A stretch of 8,766 nucleotides of DNA from a bacterium (GCA_025774405.1 JALGWB010000069.1:1-8766); one strand, 5' to 3'; counted from the first letter of the stretch, positions 1-7,023 are shown. Notes: a model not told the origin generated them from the sequence alone. Program-made: numbers and translations.

Positions 1-1
1 C

Positions 2-1381
2 AGCGGTATCACCGAAGGTGATCTTATAGGAAAACTTGAAATGCTTCCTTTCGGATGTGCTTTCTTGCCTGGAGCTCCTGAGGCAATGAGTCCAGCAGTC
101 ACACTCAGGGATGCCCGCTATGAAATGCTTTCAAATGGGCTGACTCTCATCCTGAAGGAAGACCATTCCCTCCCCGTAGTCGCCATCGCCAGCTATGTGC
201 TCGCCGGCGCCTCGTATGAGCCTGTGGGCAAGTCAGGGCTTGCCAGATTGACGCTGAGAGCAGTCGCCATGGGGTCGAAGAATTTTCCATATGATTATCT
301 GTATTCGCGAATAGAGGCATTGGGGAGCAATCTTGAAGCGGACTCTGACCTTGAAAGGGCTCATCTGAGACTTTCAGTGCTTTCCAATAATTGGCGTGAA
401 GCCGCTGAGATGGTCACTGACTTGATGACGGCGCCATCGCTATCAGCAAAGGATTTCAAACGGGCCAGACGAGATGTGGTTTCTGAGATTACTCAGATCG
501 AGGAGGACGCCAGGGAGGTTGCCTTCAATGAGTTCCGGAGACACTTCTATCGAGGTCACCCATATTCACACCCCGAAGCAGGTGATCTCAAGACTGCTAG
601 CAACCTCAGCCTCAGGGATGTAAGACAATTTTATGCCGAGGCATGGACACCCCAGGGTGCCGTTGTGACTGTAGTGGGTGACTTTAACACAGATGAGATG
701 CTTGAAGTCCTGAGGAGCAGACTTGAGGGCTGGCAGCGCAAACGAAGTCTGCCAGTTGATTTCGACCCCCCTGAGCCAATCAAGGGCTTCAGCCGGATAG
801 TCAGGACCATGCCAGAGAAGCGCCAGGTTAAGCTCTTCTGGGGAATGCAGGGACCGAGCTACAAGTCCCCTGACTACGAAGCCTTCCAGGTTATGAATTT
901 CATTTTCGGAGGACAGGCTTTTGGTTCACGCCTCTTCGACAGGATTCGAGAGAAAGAATCACTTGCATATGTGGTGAACTCCCGAATGGATCTGACACGC
1001 CAGCCAGGCGCAATCTACATTCACCTGGGTACCAGACCCAGGAATGTTCCAAAGGCTATCAGTGCGGTTGAGGAGGAGATCAGTCGCATGAAGGCGGAAC
1101 CTGTTACCGATGAGGAGATCGAGATCACCAAGAACTTCCTGATTTCACTTCAGCCTTTCATGACCGAGACCTATGGCATGATTGCAAGGAGGCTTGAGGA
1201 TATCGTCTTCTATGATCTACCACATGATTATTTCGACACCTTCCCGGAGCGGATATCAAAGGTTAATCGCGAGGACATCGAGGCAGCCGCAAAGCGCTAT
1301 CTGGATCCTGAAAACTCAGTGCTTGTTATAGTCGGAGCAGTTGATGACAATCTTGAGCCTGTTCGACCAGGGTCAAGATAG
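2..1381 (+). CDS. M16 family peptidase-like protein, zinc motif lost; 5' end probably outside window
   Basis: This is an insulinase/processing-peptidase (M16) fold protein. Residue numbers count from the ATG at 41. An M16 N-lobe starts near residue 27, with the NGLTLILKEDHSLPV stretch at 32-46. The C-lobe follows from about 188, with VVTVVGDF at 208-215 and the family-typical segment FGSRLFDRIREKESLAY at 294-310. At the place where HxxEH should stand (after GKSGLA, 63-68) the residues are R69-L-T-L72-R73, so both zinc histidines and the catalytic glutamate are gone. Such inactive lobes normally pair with an active M16 lobe. The frame has no stop back to base 2, and the residues before the ATG (GDLIGKLE) resemble the end of a preceding M16 C-lobe. 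I therefore favour the C-terminal half of a two-repeat protein. A separate subunit starting at 41 is possible, since AGGA at 28-31 could serve as a ribosome site. There is no signal peptide after 41. The stop lies 10 bases before the next gene. The family call is firm; the 5' end is not. Confidence 0.88.
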   Translation, partial: SGITEGDLIGKLEMLPFGCAFLPGAPEAMSPAVTLRDARYEMLSNGLTLILKEDHSLPVVAIASYVLAGASYEPVGKSGLARLTLRAVAMGSKNFPYDYLYSRIEALGSNLEADSDLERAHLRLSVLSNNWREAAEMVTDLMTAPSLSAKDFKRARRDVVSEITQIEEDAREVAFNEFRRHFYRGHPYSHPEAGDLKTASNLSLRDVRQFYAEAWTPQGAVVTVVGDFNTDEMLEVLRSRLEGWQRKRSLPVDFDPPEPIKGFSRIVRTMPEKRQVKLFWGMQGPSYKSPDYEAFQVMNFIFGGQAFGSRLFDRIREKESLAYVVNSRMDLTRQPGAIYIHLGTRPRNVPKAISAVEEEISRMKAEPVTDEEIEITKNFLISLQPFMTETYGMIARRLEDIVFYDLPHDYFDTFPERISKVNREDIEAAAKRYLDPENSVLVIVGAVDDNLEPVRPGSR

Positions 1382-1391
1382 GCGAGGGAGT

Positions 1392-2159
1392 ATGCTTCGG
1401 GTACCTGGTGCTGGTCTTTCCTCCGCCGTAACGTCGAAGGCCTGGAATGGCCGCCTGTTAGGCTTCGCTGCAATTTCTATCTGCCTGGCACTTGGCCAGA
1501 TCGGTTGCAACTCTGCCATGTTTCAGACTGCTGAAGTCATCGAGGGTGCCTCGGCAACAATTGGTCTTACGAAAGTGGAGGATGGTGAAGCCACCGAGGT
1601 TTCCGACTATTCCGTCTTCTTCAAGGGCAGCGTCGGCAGGCAGGCATCGAGAGCTCACCCGGGGTATGAAATAGGGCTTACTTTTCTGGCACCACTCCGT
1701 AACAAGCGCAAACAGGCAATGTCTCCTGATGAAGCAAGAGTTGGTACATTTCCCAATCAGTGGGCTGGAGTGTTTCCCGAGTTCAAAATGCAACTGCCGA
1801 AGAGGCTTCCCATTGATTTCGCTCTTGACTTGAGGCTGATGACCTATCTGCCCGAGCGCATTGCACTTATCGCGAGTAAGGATTTATCAGAATGGCTGAC
1901 CCTATACGGCTGCTATGGTTACGCGGCTTCCATTGGAGGAGTGGCAAACACAGGAAGCGAATTGAGAATTCATCCAAGGATTTCCATCTACCTCGAATAT
2001 ACCAGGTGGTTGAACACACATCACTATCCGGAGGGTTACAATGGATCGCCACTCGATCATCCTTTCTCAATGGGCGTCGCCTTGAGATACCTGGCCCCGT
2101 CAAAGCCAAAGCCGATCGATCCGAGGGCAGCAATGGCTAAGAGAACAGCCGACCGTTAG
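1392..2159 (+). CDS. putative envelope lipoprotein / beta-strand-rich outer-membrane-type protein, function unknown
   Basis: I do not recognise this 255-residue protein. I chose the ATG at 1392 because GAGGGAG (1384-1390) lies just before it. An ATG in the same frame at 1341 would add 17 residues inside the M16 gene and has no better support. The N-terminus has a basic stretch, then a hydrophobic segment (about residues 22-36) ending GQIGC, so Cys39 may be a lipidated cysteine. The box is imperfect, with Gln at -3. The rest contains alternating hydrophobic/polar stretches typical of transmembrane or barrel beta strands: FALDLRLMTY (about 143-152), WLTLYGCYGY (168-177), RISIYLEYTRWL (196-207) and FSMGVALRYL (225-234). 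The tail is Pro/Lys-rich and not barrel-like. It sits 10 bases after the M16 gene and 24 before the YbjQ-like gene, so one transcript is likely. Envelope location is inferred from these patterns. A soluble or periplasmic beta protein is the alternative. Confidence 0.72.
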   Translation: MLRVPGAGLSSAVTSKAWNGRLLGFAAISICLALGQIGCNSAMFQTAEVIEGASATIGLTKVEDGEATEVSDYSVFFKGSVGRQASRAHPGYEIGLTFLAPLRNKRKQAMSPDEARVGTFPNQWAGVFPEFKMQLPKRLPIDFALDLRLMTYLPERIALIASKDLSEWLTLYGCYGYAASIGGVANTGSELRIHPRISIYLEYTRWLNTHHYPEGYNGSPLDHPFSMGVALRYLAPSKPKPIDPRAAMAKRTADR

Positions 2160-2183
2160 TCGCATCGCAGAGGAGGGAGGAAC

Positions 2184-2519
2184 ATGCTACTAACTTCAAC
2201 ACCGACGATTGAGGGACACGAGATTGTAAAGTACCTTGGTATTGTAAGCGGCGAAGCCATCCTTGGGGCGAACCTTTTCAAAGACCTGTTTGCCTCAATT
2301 CGCGATATAGTTGGGGGCAGATCAGGAGCCTACGAACAGGAATTGCGCAAGGCAAAGCAGATCGCAATCGATGAGATGGTTGAGAGGGCAAAGGAGCTTG
2401 GTGCCAACGCAATTGTGGGAATCGATCTTGACTATGAGACCATTGGAATAGGCGGGATGGGATCAGGAGGCAGCATGCTCATGGTCAGTGCAAACGGTAC
2501 GGCGGTTCTCTATGAATAG
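2184..2519 (+). CDS. YbjQ/UPF0145 (DUF74) family protein
   Basis: This is a 111-residue protein with the family's hallmark pattern along nearly its whole length. It opens with TSTPTIEGHEIVKYLGIVSGE (4-24), continues with DIVGGRSGAYE (41-51) followed by a helix ending KELGANAIVGIDLDYE (70-85), and ends MLMVSANGTAVLYE (98-111). The length matches the family's usual 100-110 residues. Members form ring-shaped pentamers in solved structures. Many databases call them putative heavy-metal-binding proteins, but no biochemical role is firmly established, and there are no metal-binding cysteines here. A Gly-rich loop (IGIGGMGSGGS, 87-97) lies where many relatives are shorter. The start is supported by a long, strong ribosome site (GGAGGGAGGA, about 2172-2181). 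It is probably the last gene of the transcript that includes the M16 protein and the envelope protein. A functional link to them is not shown. Confidence 0.92.
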   Translation: MLLTSTPTIEGHEIVKYLGIVSGEAILGANLFKDLFASIRDIVGGRSGAYEQELRKAKQIAIDEMVERAKELGANAIVGIDLDYETIGIGGMGSGGSMLMVSANGTAVLYE

Positions 2520-2532
2520 CGACTCAATTCCA

Positions 2533-2560
2533 TTGACCAGGGAAGCAAATTCAATAGATT
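2533..2560 (+). promoter_or_regulatory. candidate sigma-70-type promoter for the cupin-EIIA pair
   Basis: TTGACC (2533-2538, five of six to TTGACA) and TAGATT (2555-2560, four of six to TATAAT) are separated by 16 bases. Transcription would begin near 2567, leaving a leader of about 23 bases that holds the ribosome site GGGAGG (2578-2583, six bases before the ATG). The consensus fit is modest. Read-through from the upstream gene is the alternative. Confidence 0.35.
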
Positions 2561-2566
2561 GGTCAA
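2533..2566. repeat. inverted repeat TTGACCA / TGGTCAA, possible operator
   Basis: TTGACCA (2533-2539) is repeated in inverse orientation as TGGTCAA (2560-2566) with 20 bases between. The left arm coincides with the candidate -35 element and the right arm begins at the last base of the candidate -10 element, a placement that would suit a repressor. A seven-base match can arise by chance. An RNA hairpin with a 20-base loop is also possible but weak. Confidence 0.25.
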
Positions 2567-2589
2567 ACGGTATTGATGGGAGGTAGAAG

Positions 2590-2934
2590 ATGCATATCAA
2601 TAAGGAAGCAAGTGTAGCCAATGCTGAGATTACTGAGAAAGGCATATCTGGAGTGACGATGAAGGTGCTGCTCGGGAAAGATCAGGGTGCCCCGAACTTC
2701 GTGATGCGTGTCTTTGAAATCGCTGAGAATGGTCACACCGCTTACCACACCCATCCGTGGGAGCATGAGGTTTATGTGATTGAAGGAACCGGAGCTATCA
2801 GGCAGGGCGAGACGGAATATCCACTTGAGAAAGGCGGATTCGCACTCGTTGAACCCAACGAGGAACATCAGTTCCTTAACAAGGGCAACGGTGTGTTTAG
2901 ATTCGTATGCGTTGTCCCGATCATTGAGTCATGA
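2590..2934 (+). CDS. small single-domain cupin protein
   Basis: This 114-residue protein is a single cupin barrel. Motif 1 is GHTAYHTHPWEHEVYVIEG (48-66), giving metal ligands His53, His55 and Glu60. Motif 2 is GFALVEPNEEHQFLN (83-97), giving His93 and the usual Asn97. All four expected ligands are present, so a bound divalent metal (Fe, Mn, Ni or Zn) is likely. Small cupins of this kind include sugar-phosphate isomerase-like, dioxygenase-like and sensor proteins, and the sequence does not tell which. The start is set by GGGAGG (2578-2583). The stop codon overlaps the start codon of the next gene (ATGA, 2931-2934), so it is translationally coupled to a PTS EIIA protein. A role in sensing or processing a small molecule linked to that EIIA is an inference. 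It has no signal peptide and is cytoplasmic. Confidence 0.93.
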   Translation: MHINKEASVANAEITEKGISGVTMKVLLGKDQGAPNFVMRVFEIAENGHTAYHTHPWEHEVYVIEGTGAIRQGETEYPLEKGGFALVEPNEEHQFLNKGNGVFRFVCVVPIIES

Positions 2935-3395
2935 CAAAGCAGAAACTCAGGATTTCAGATCTGATAACACCCGATCGTATCATCGATCTGAAGTGTAGAA
3001 CCAAGAATGAAGTCCTCCGGGAGATGTTTCGTGCCATCGAGCGTTCCCCCGAGATAAGGAACAGCAAGGCTTTTGAAAAGTCGCTGATTGAACGTGAAAA
3101 CATTCTCACCACAGGCATTGGAAACGAGATTGCCATTCCCCATGTGCAGACAGATGTTGTTGACGACCTGGTTATGGCGATCGGAAGATGCGAGGATGGA
3201 ATCGACTTCGGTTCGCTCGATGGCAGACCGGTTAAGATCGTTGTAATGATAGCCTCCTCAGATAAGCACCCACGTAACGAGTTTCTGAAGGTGCTGGCTA
3301 AGGTTGTGATGTTGTTTAAGGATGAGGGATTCCGCAAGCAGGTGCTTAAAGCCAGGAGACCTGAGGATATAATGAAGCTGCTTGAACCTTACTAG
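2931..3395 (+). CDS. PTS EIIA type-2 domain protein (fructose/PtsN-like), copy 1
   Basis: This is a 154-residue stand-alone EIIA domain (PTS_EIIA_2, the fold of fructose/mannitol EIIA and PtsN). The phosphoacceptor signature TGIGNEIAIPH (61-71) is intact, with His71 as the predicted site of phosphorylation by HPr or NPr. The following segment GIDFGSLDGRPVKIVVMIAS is also typical. The length equals a complete single domain. No EIIB or EIIC transporter domain lies nearby, which points to a regulatory role rather than sugar uptake. No clear ribosome site precedes the ATG. It overlaps the cupin stop by four bases, so expression probably depends on coupling. Its stop codon overlaps that of the opposing permease gene. 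A paralog sits at 7031-7492 and shares the same core motifs. The PTS partners (PtsI/PtsP, HPr/NPr) are not in the window. Confidence 0.93.
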   Translation: MTKQKLRISDLITPDRIIDLKCRTKNEVLREMFRAIERSPEIRNSKAFEKSLIERENILTTGIGNEIAIPHVQTDVVDDLVMAIGRCEDGIDFGSLDGRPVKIVVMIASSDKHPRNEFLKVLAKVVMLFKDEGFRKQVLKARRPEDIMKLLEPY

Positions 3396-3398
3396 GTT
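3385..3398. repeat. short inverted repeat spanning two convergent stop codons
   Basis: AACCT (3385-3389) and AGGTT (3394-3398) flank a four-base loop TACT. The element covers the CTAG (3392-3395) that supplies TAG stops to genes on both strands. It has only five base pairs and no T-tract on either side, so it is at best a weak transcription end signal. Confidence 0.3.
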
Positions 3399-4297
3399 GA
3401 TGCCTCGGTCACTTCCCTCTCATAGGGCTTGCCTATTGAAGCAGGAGGAATCGATCTTCCAATCACGCCTGCAAGTGCTATCATGGTGACAACATAGGGA
3501 ACCATCTGGAGAGCCTGGGCTGGAAGATGTGCCCTTCCCTGGAGTGTCTCTTGAAGAGCATCGGCAAATCCAAAGAGCAGTGAGGCAGCCAGGGCTCCCA
3601 TTGGATTCCATTTGCCGAATATCAGTGCTGCCAGAGCTATGAAGCCCTGACCGGCTGTCATATTCTTGGCAAACGAACCGGAGAAAAATGGTAGATATGC
3701 CCCACCCAGCCCTGCACAGACGCCGCTTGTAACAACGCCCAGGAAGCGGATGCGATTGACCCTTACGCCCTGGGTATCGGCTGCTCTCGGATGTTCGCCC
3801 ACAGCTCTCAGCCTGAGTCCACCCACCGTGTAATAAGAGAATACAGTTGCTCCAATTGCCAGTCCAAAGGCAATATACGTCAGGGGGAGAAATGGCCCGA
3901 GTGCAGGAAGCCTGTCTTGCGGGGCGAGCGAGAAGGATCTTTCACCATGGATAAAGACCTGGGAAAGGAAAACCGTTGTTCCAGCGCCGAGCATATTTAT
4001 GGCAACCCCAGAGATTATCTGGTTGGCTTTCAATTGAATTGTCGCAAAAGCATGCAAGCAACCGATGAGACCACCAACAAATGCAGCACCCAGCACACCC
4101 AGCCAGGCGTTGTGACTGAAGTAGGCAATGATGGCTCCGCTGAAAGCACCGAAGAGCATCATCCCTTCCAGGCCGATGTTGATTATGCCTGATCGCTCAC
4201 TGAAGAAGCCACCCGTGCTGGCAAACACCAGAGGCACAGCCTTACGCACAGTGGCCAAAGCAAGGGAGATGCCTATTGCTGCACCAACATCACTCAC
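3392..4297 (-). CDS. ABC transporter permease, BMP/nucleoside type (NupQ/YufQ-like)
   Basis: This is a 301-residue multi-spanning inner-membrane permease of the RbsC-like superfamily (BPD_transp_2). Diagnostic segments are ERSGIINIGLEGMMLFGAF (34-52), the cytoplasmic coupling loop GLRLRAVGEHPRAADTQGV (150-168) that contacts the ATPase, the conserved TAGQGFIALAALIFGKWNP (214-232) and the C-terminal GKPYERE (289-295). Together these match the second permease of BMP-family importers that take up purine/pyrimidine nucleosides (B. subtilis YufNOPQ, Lactococcus Nup). The exact substrate here is not readable from sequence. The start codon is GTG at 4297, with GAGG (4307-4310) nine bases upstream, and it overlaps the previous permease by eight bases. 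It is the last gene of the operon and meets the first EIIA gene tail to tail with a four-base overlap. Confidence 0.93.
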   Translation of the reverse strand: MSDVGAAIGISLALATVRKAVPLVFASTGGFFSERSGIINIGLEGMMLFGAFSGAIIAYFSHNAWLGVLGAAFVGGLIGCLHAFATIQLKANQIISGVAINMLGAGTTVFLSQVFIHGERSFSLAPQDRLPALGPFLPLTYIAFGLAIGATVFSYYTVGGLRLRAVGEHPRAADTQGVRVNRIRFLGVVTSGVCAGLGGAYLPFFSGSFAKNMTAGQGFIALAALIFGKWNPMGALAASLLFGFADALQETLQGRAHLPAQALQMVPYVVTMIALAGVIGRSIPPASIGKPYEREVTEAST

Positions 4298-5348
4298 TGG
4301 TAGTTACCTCGTTTGACCTGCCTCGTGGCCGCAAGACCAGATCGCATGCAACAAAGAGGATTATGACTGCTTGAATCACAGTGACGAGTTCACGCGGAAC
4401 ATTGGTCACCATGTCAACATGAGCTCCTCCGCTTGCAAGTGCCCCGAAAAAAATGGCTGTGAGCACTATCACAAGGGCATTATTACGAGCAAGCAGCGCC
4501 ACTGCAATCCCTGCGAAGCCATAGCCAAAGGGGAATGGACTGATAAAGTGCTTATGCACCCCCAGCACCCTTTCGGCTCCGGCGATACCCGCAAGGAATC
4601 CACCAATACCCATAGCAACAATCATGCTGCGGACAACCGATATACCGGCGACCCTGCCAGCAAGCGGGTTCAGACCAACACTCCTTATCTCAAAACCCAG
4701 ACGTGTCCTGGCAAGAAATATCCAGACAGCAAAGACAGCCGCCAATGCGATGAAAAGCCCTGCGTTGAGACGAGTGTACTTATAGACGAAAGTCAGTCTC
4801 GGCAGGCTCGCTGTGACTGCGATATCGAATGTCTGCGGTATCTGGCCCGGTTTCTTGAAGTACGGCAGATTGACGAGGTAATTGGTCGATATGAATGCCA
4901 CATAGTTGAGCATGATGGTATTTATCACCTCATGAGCACCCAGCCTGGCTCGCAGTACACCCGCGATCATCGCCCAGATAGCACCACCTGTGCCAGCAGC
5001 CAACAGGCAAACAACCACATGGAGAATTGGATTGGCAATCGGAAGCTTCGCTCCTAACCAGGCTGCCAGAAACGCCCCAATGACAAGCTGCCCCTCACCA
5101 CCGATGTTGAAAAGCCCCGAGCGCATTCCAACGGCGACGCACAATCCTGTAAGAATGAGGGGTGTTGCCTCCTCCAGTGTGTTGGCAAGACTCCTGAAGC
5201 TGCCAACCGAACCTGAAATCATGACCGATGCTATGTGCAACGGGTTCTCGCCCAGAAGGGCTATAATGACCGTTGCAACCAGCCCCGCAAGCAGCAGGGA
5301 GACAAAAGGTGGGACAAGCCTGGCCAGACTAACTCCTCGTGCTCTCAT
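4290..5348 (-). CDS. ABC transporter permease, BMP/nucleoside type (NupP/YufP-like)
   Basis: This 352-residue polytopic permease is the larger of the two membrane subunits that form the channel of a BMP-type nucleoside importer. Visible hallmarks are an N-terminal hydrophobic helix (about 11-32), the family motif FNIGGEGQLVIGAF (80-93), GAHEVINTIMLNYVA (137-151), the cytoplasmic loop TRLGFEIRSVGLNPLAGRVAGI (215-236) expected to dock on the ATPase, and FGYGFAGIAVALLARNN (274-290). The length is normal for this subunit, which is longer than its partner. The ATG overlaps the ATPase stop by four bases (ATGA, 5345-5348), and its own end overlaps the next permease by eight bases, so the three genes are translationally coupled. 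No strong ribosome site precedes the start. Confidence 0.93.
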   Translation of the reverse strand: MRARGVSLARLVPPFVSLLLAGLVATVIIALLGENPLHIASVMISGSVGSFRSLANTLEEATPLILTGLCVAVGMRSGLFNIGGEGQLVIGAFLAAWLGAKLPIANPILHVVVCLLAAGTGGAIWAMIAGVLRARLGAHEVINTIMLNYVAFISTNYLVNLPYFKKPGQIPQTFDIAVTASLPRLTFVYKYTRLNAGLFIALAAVFAVWIFLARTRLGFEIRSVGLNPLAGRVAGISVVRSMIVAMGIGGFLAGIAGAERVLGVHKHFISPFPFGYGFAGIAVALLARNNALVIVLTAIFFGALASGGAHVDMVTNVPRELVTVIQAVIILFVACDLVLRPRGRSNEVTTSE

Positions 5349-6943
5349 CCGGCAACCCCGGCCATTAGCAATCCCAGCTGTTCTTCGCTGGCATGCTCTC
5401 GCTCGAGAACTCGCAGGATCCGACCGCGATACATAACGGCGATGCGGTCTGAAAGGTCCATGATTTCAGCCAGATCTGCTGATATGAGAAGCACTCCACC
5501 ACCATTTTCGGCATGTTCTAAAAGCGAATCGTGTATCAACTTGGTTGCCATGATGTCGAGCCCACGGGTTGGTTGGGATGCGATCAAAAGCCGGGCTTTC
5601 CGACTCAACTCCCTCGCTACGACAATCTTCTGCTGATTTCCACCTGAAAACGTGGTGATATCGGCCTCAGGTGCAGGAGGGACAATACCGTAGTCATGCA
5701 GCAGTTTCACTGCCAGATTCCGAATTGCCCTATCTTTCAAGAAAAAGCTTCCGGCCAGCTCGGGCTCCACATGCCTGCCAAGGATGATGTTCTCCTTAAC
5801 CGTCATTCCTGGCACAATACCCATCCTTATTCGATCAGGAGGTATGTGCCCGATGCCAAGCCTCAGACGACGAGCAGCTGAAAGTCCTGTTATCTCTTCG
5901 TCCTGAAAGAAGATCTTGCCTGACGACGGCTTTCGAATGCCGATTGCTACTTCGAAGAGCTCGTCTTGACCATTGCCTTCAACCCCACATATCCCCAGTA
6001 TCTCCCCCTGCCTGACATCAAGCGATATCGAGGAGAGGGCATCAAGGTTGCGCGGCGTCCGCAGGCAGATATTTTCGAGCCTGAAAAGCGAAGTCGCTGA
6101 TCGAGTCCGTCTGACAGGCCTCGTAGCCTCGATTTTTCGACCAACCATCATTATGGCTAGCTCCTCAGGGTCAACTTCCTGTATCGATCTGGTTCCAACC
6201 ACACGACCCTGCCGAAGCACGGTTACCCGATCCGCTATCTCCATCACTTCTTCAAGCTTGTGGGTTATGAATATCAATGTGTGTCCAGCGGCGACAAGCA
6301 TCCTGACGGTCTCAAACAATCGGTCGATCTCCTGAGGCGTGAGCACGGCAGTTGGTTCATCCATGATGATTATCCGGGCGTTCCGGTAGAGAACCTTTAA
6401 GATCTCCACCCTCTGCTCCTCACCAACGCTGAGATCTTCTACTCGTCGATCGAGATCTATCTCAATGCCATAGCGACCCATGAGATCCACAACTTTCCTT
6501 CTCGCCGAAACAAGATCGAGAAAGATACCACGTCGAGGTTCAGTACCGAGGATAATGTTCTCAAGGACACTGAAGGGTCTGACCAGCATGAAGTGCTGAT
6601 GTATCATACCGATACCATAGTCTGGACCGAGGAATCCTCTGTGGACAGGAAGTTCCGTGGTACCAACGAAGATATGCCCGGAGTCAGGTCTGACCATTCC
6701 ATAGAGGATATTCATCAGAGTTGTCTTGCCAGCTCCATTCTCACCTACAAGCGCATGAACCTCTCCTTGATAGACACTGAGGTCAATGTCATGGTTGGCA
6801 ACAAGTGAACCGAATCGCTTGGTGATACCTTCCATCCTGATAGCAACGGATCTGCCATCTGAATGCTGCTGTCTCTGACCGATGTTCTCAAGTACCATCG
6901 TCGGCTCTCTGAAATAGCGATTTCTCGCCCTTGCTGTTGACAT
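5345..6943 (-). CDS. double-NBD ABC ATPase of BMP/nucleoside importer (NupO/YufO-like)
   Basis: This protein (532 residues from 6943) carries two nucleotide-binding domains in tandem and powers the two permeases downstream. NBD1 is complete: Walker A GENGAGKTT (67-75), Q-loop Gln116, signature LSVGEEQ (171-177), Walker B IIIMDEPT (191-198) and switch His228. NBD2 is degenerate in the catalytic parts: the P-loop reads GVEGNGQD (320-327) without the GK[ST], Walker B reads LLIASQPTRGLD (452-463), and Asp490 replaces the switch His. It keeps the signature SGGNQQK (433-439). This asymmetry is usual in the BMP subfamily, so one ATP site is expected to be weak. The start is uncertain. Residues 1-36 are not conserved-looking, no ribosome site precedes 6943, and ATGs at 6898 and 6835 are in frame. 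The last lies exactly where relatives begin (MEGITKRFG). It is first in its operon. Confidence 0.93.
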   Translation of the reverse strand: MSTARARNRYFREPTMVLENIGQRQQHSDGRSVAIRMEGITKRFGSLVANHDIDLSVYQGEVHALVGENGAGKTTLMNILYGMVRPDSGHIFVGTTELPVHRGFLGPDYGIGMIHQHFMLVRPFSVLENIILGTEPRRGIFLDLVSARRKVVDLMGRYGIEIDLDRRVEDLSVGEEQRVEILKVLYRNARIIIMDEPTAVLTPQEIDRLFETVRMLVAAGHTLIFITHKLEEVMEIADRVTVLRQGRVVGTRSIQEVDPEELAIMMVGRKIEATRPVRRTRSATSLFRLENICLRTPRNLDALSSISLDVRQGEILGICGVEGNGQDELFEVAIGIRKPSSGKIFFQDEEITGLSAARRLRLGIGHIPPDRIRMGIVPGMTVKENIILGRHVEPELAGSFFLKDRAIRNLAVKLLHDYGIVPPAPEADITTFSGGNQQKIVVARELSRKARLLIASQPTRGLDIMATKLIHDSLLEHAENGGGVLLISADLAEIMDLSDRIAVMYRGRILRVLEREHASEEQLGLLMAGVAG

Positions 6944-6958
6944 GAAAACCAGGTAGCC

Positions 6959-6987
6959 ATAATATCACGGTGTTCTTTGAGCGTAAA
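6959..6987 (-). promoter_or_regulatory. candidate promoter of the ABC importer operon
   Basis: On the minus strand, TTTACG (6987-6982) and TATTAT (6964-6959, five of six to TATAAT) are spaced by 17 bases. Transcription would begin near 6952, only about nine bases before the first possible ATG at 6943. That would favour the in-frame start at 6898 or 6835. The -35 match is only four of six. Confidence 0.35.
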
Positions 6988-6994
6988 GTCTGAG

Positions 6995-7000
6995 TATATT
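6995..7000 (+). promoter_or_regulatory. candidate -10 element for the EIIA-antiporter operon
   Basis: TATATT (6995-7000) matches five of six bases of TATAAT and would start RNA near 7007, ahead of the ribosome site at 7018. No convincing -35 element lies 16-18 bases upstream, so an activator may be needed or the element may be spurious. It lies back to back with the minus-strand candidate promoter in the same 87-base gap. Confidence 0.3.
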
Positions 7001-7017
7001 CTTGAAAATGATATGCC

Positions 7018-7023
7018 GGAGGG
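7018..7023 (+). promoter_or_regulatory. ribosome binding site fixing the start of EIIA copy 2
   Basis: GGAGGG stands seven bases before the ATG at 7031. It decides against the longer reading frame from a TTG at 6977 and against the ATG at 7013, neither of which has a comparable site. Confidence 0.75.

Noticed and set aside
1341..1391. Earlier ATG for the envelope protein, overlapping the M16 gene by 41 bases
   Set aside because: It places 17 charged residues before the signal-like segment. The GAGGGAG site sits directly before the ATG at 1392.
2520..2589. Rho-independent terminator after the YbjQ-like gene
   Set aside because: No GC-rich stem followed by a T-run is present; the inverted repeats here are AT-rich with long loops.
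4371..5057. A 228-codon open frame on the + strand
   Set aside because: It lies wholly antisense to a clearly conserved permease gene, and its product is rich in His, Cys, Asn and Gln with no recognisable domain. It is a shadow of the permease codon pattern.
5345..5990. Degenerate second nucleotide-binding domain as a sign of a broken ATPase
   Set aside because: Loss of the P-loop Lys, the SQPT-type Walker B and the Asp in place of the switch His are typical of the BMP/nucleoside ATPase subfamily; the gene is otherwise intact.
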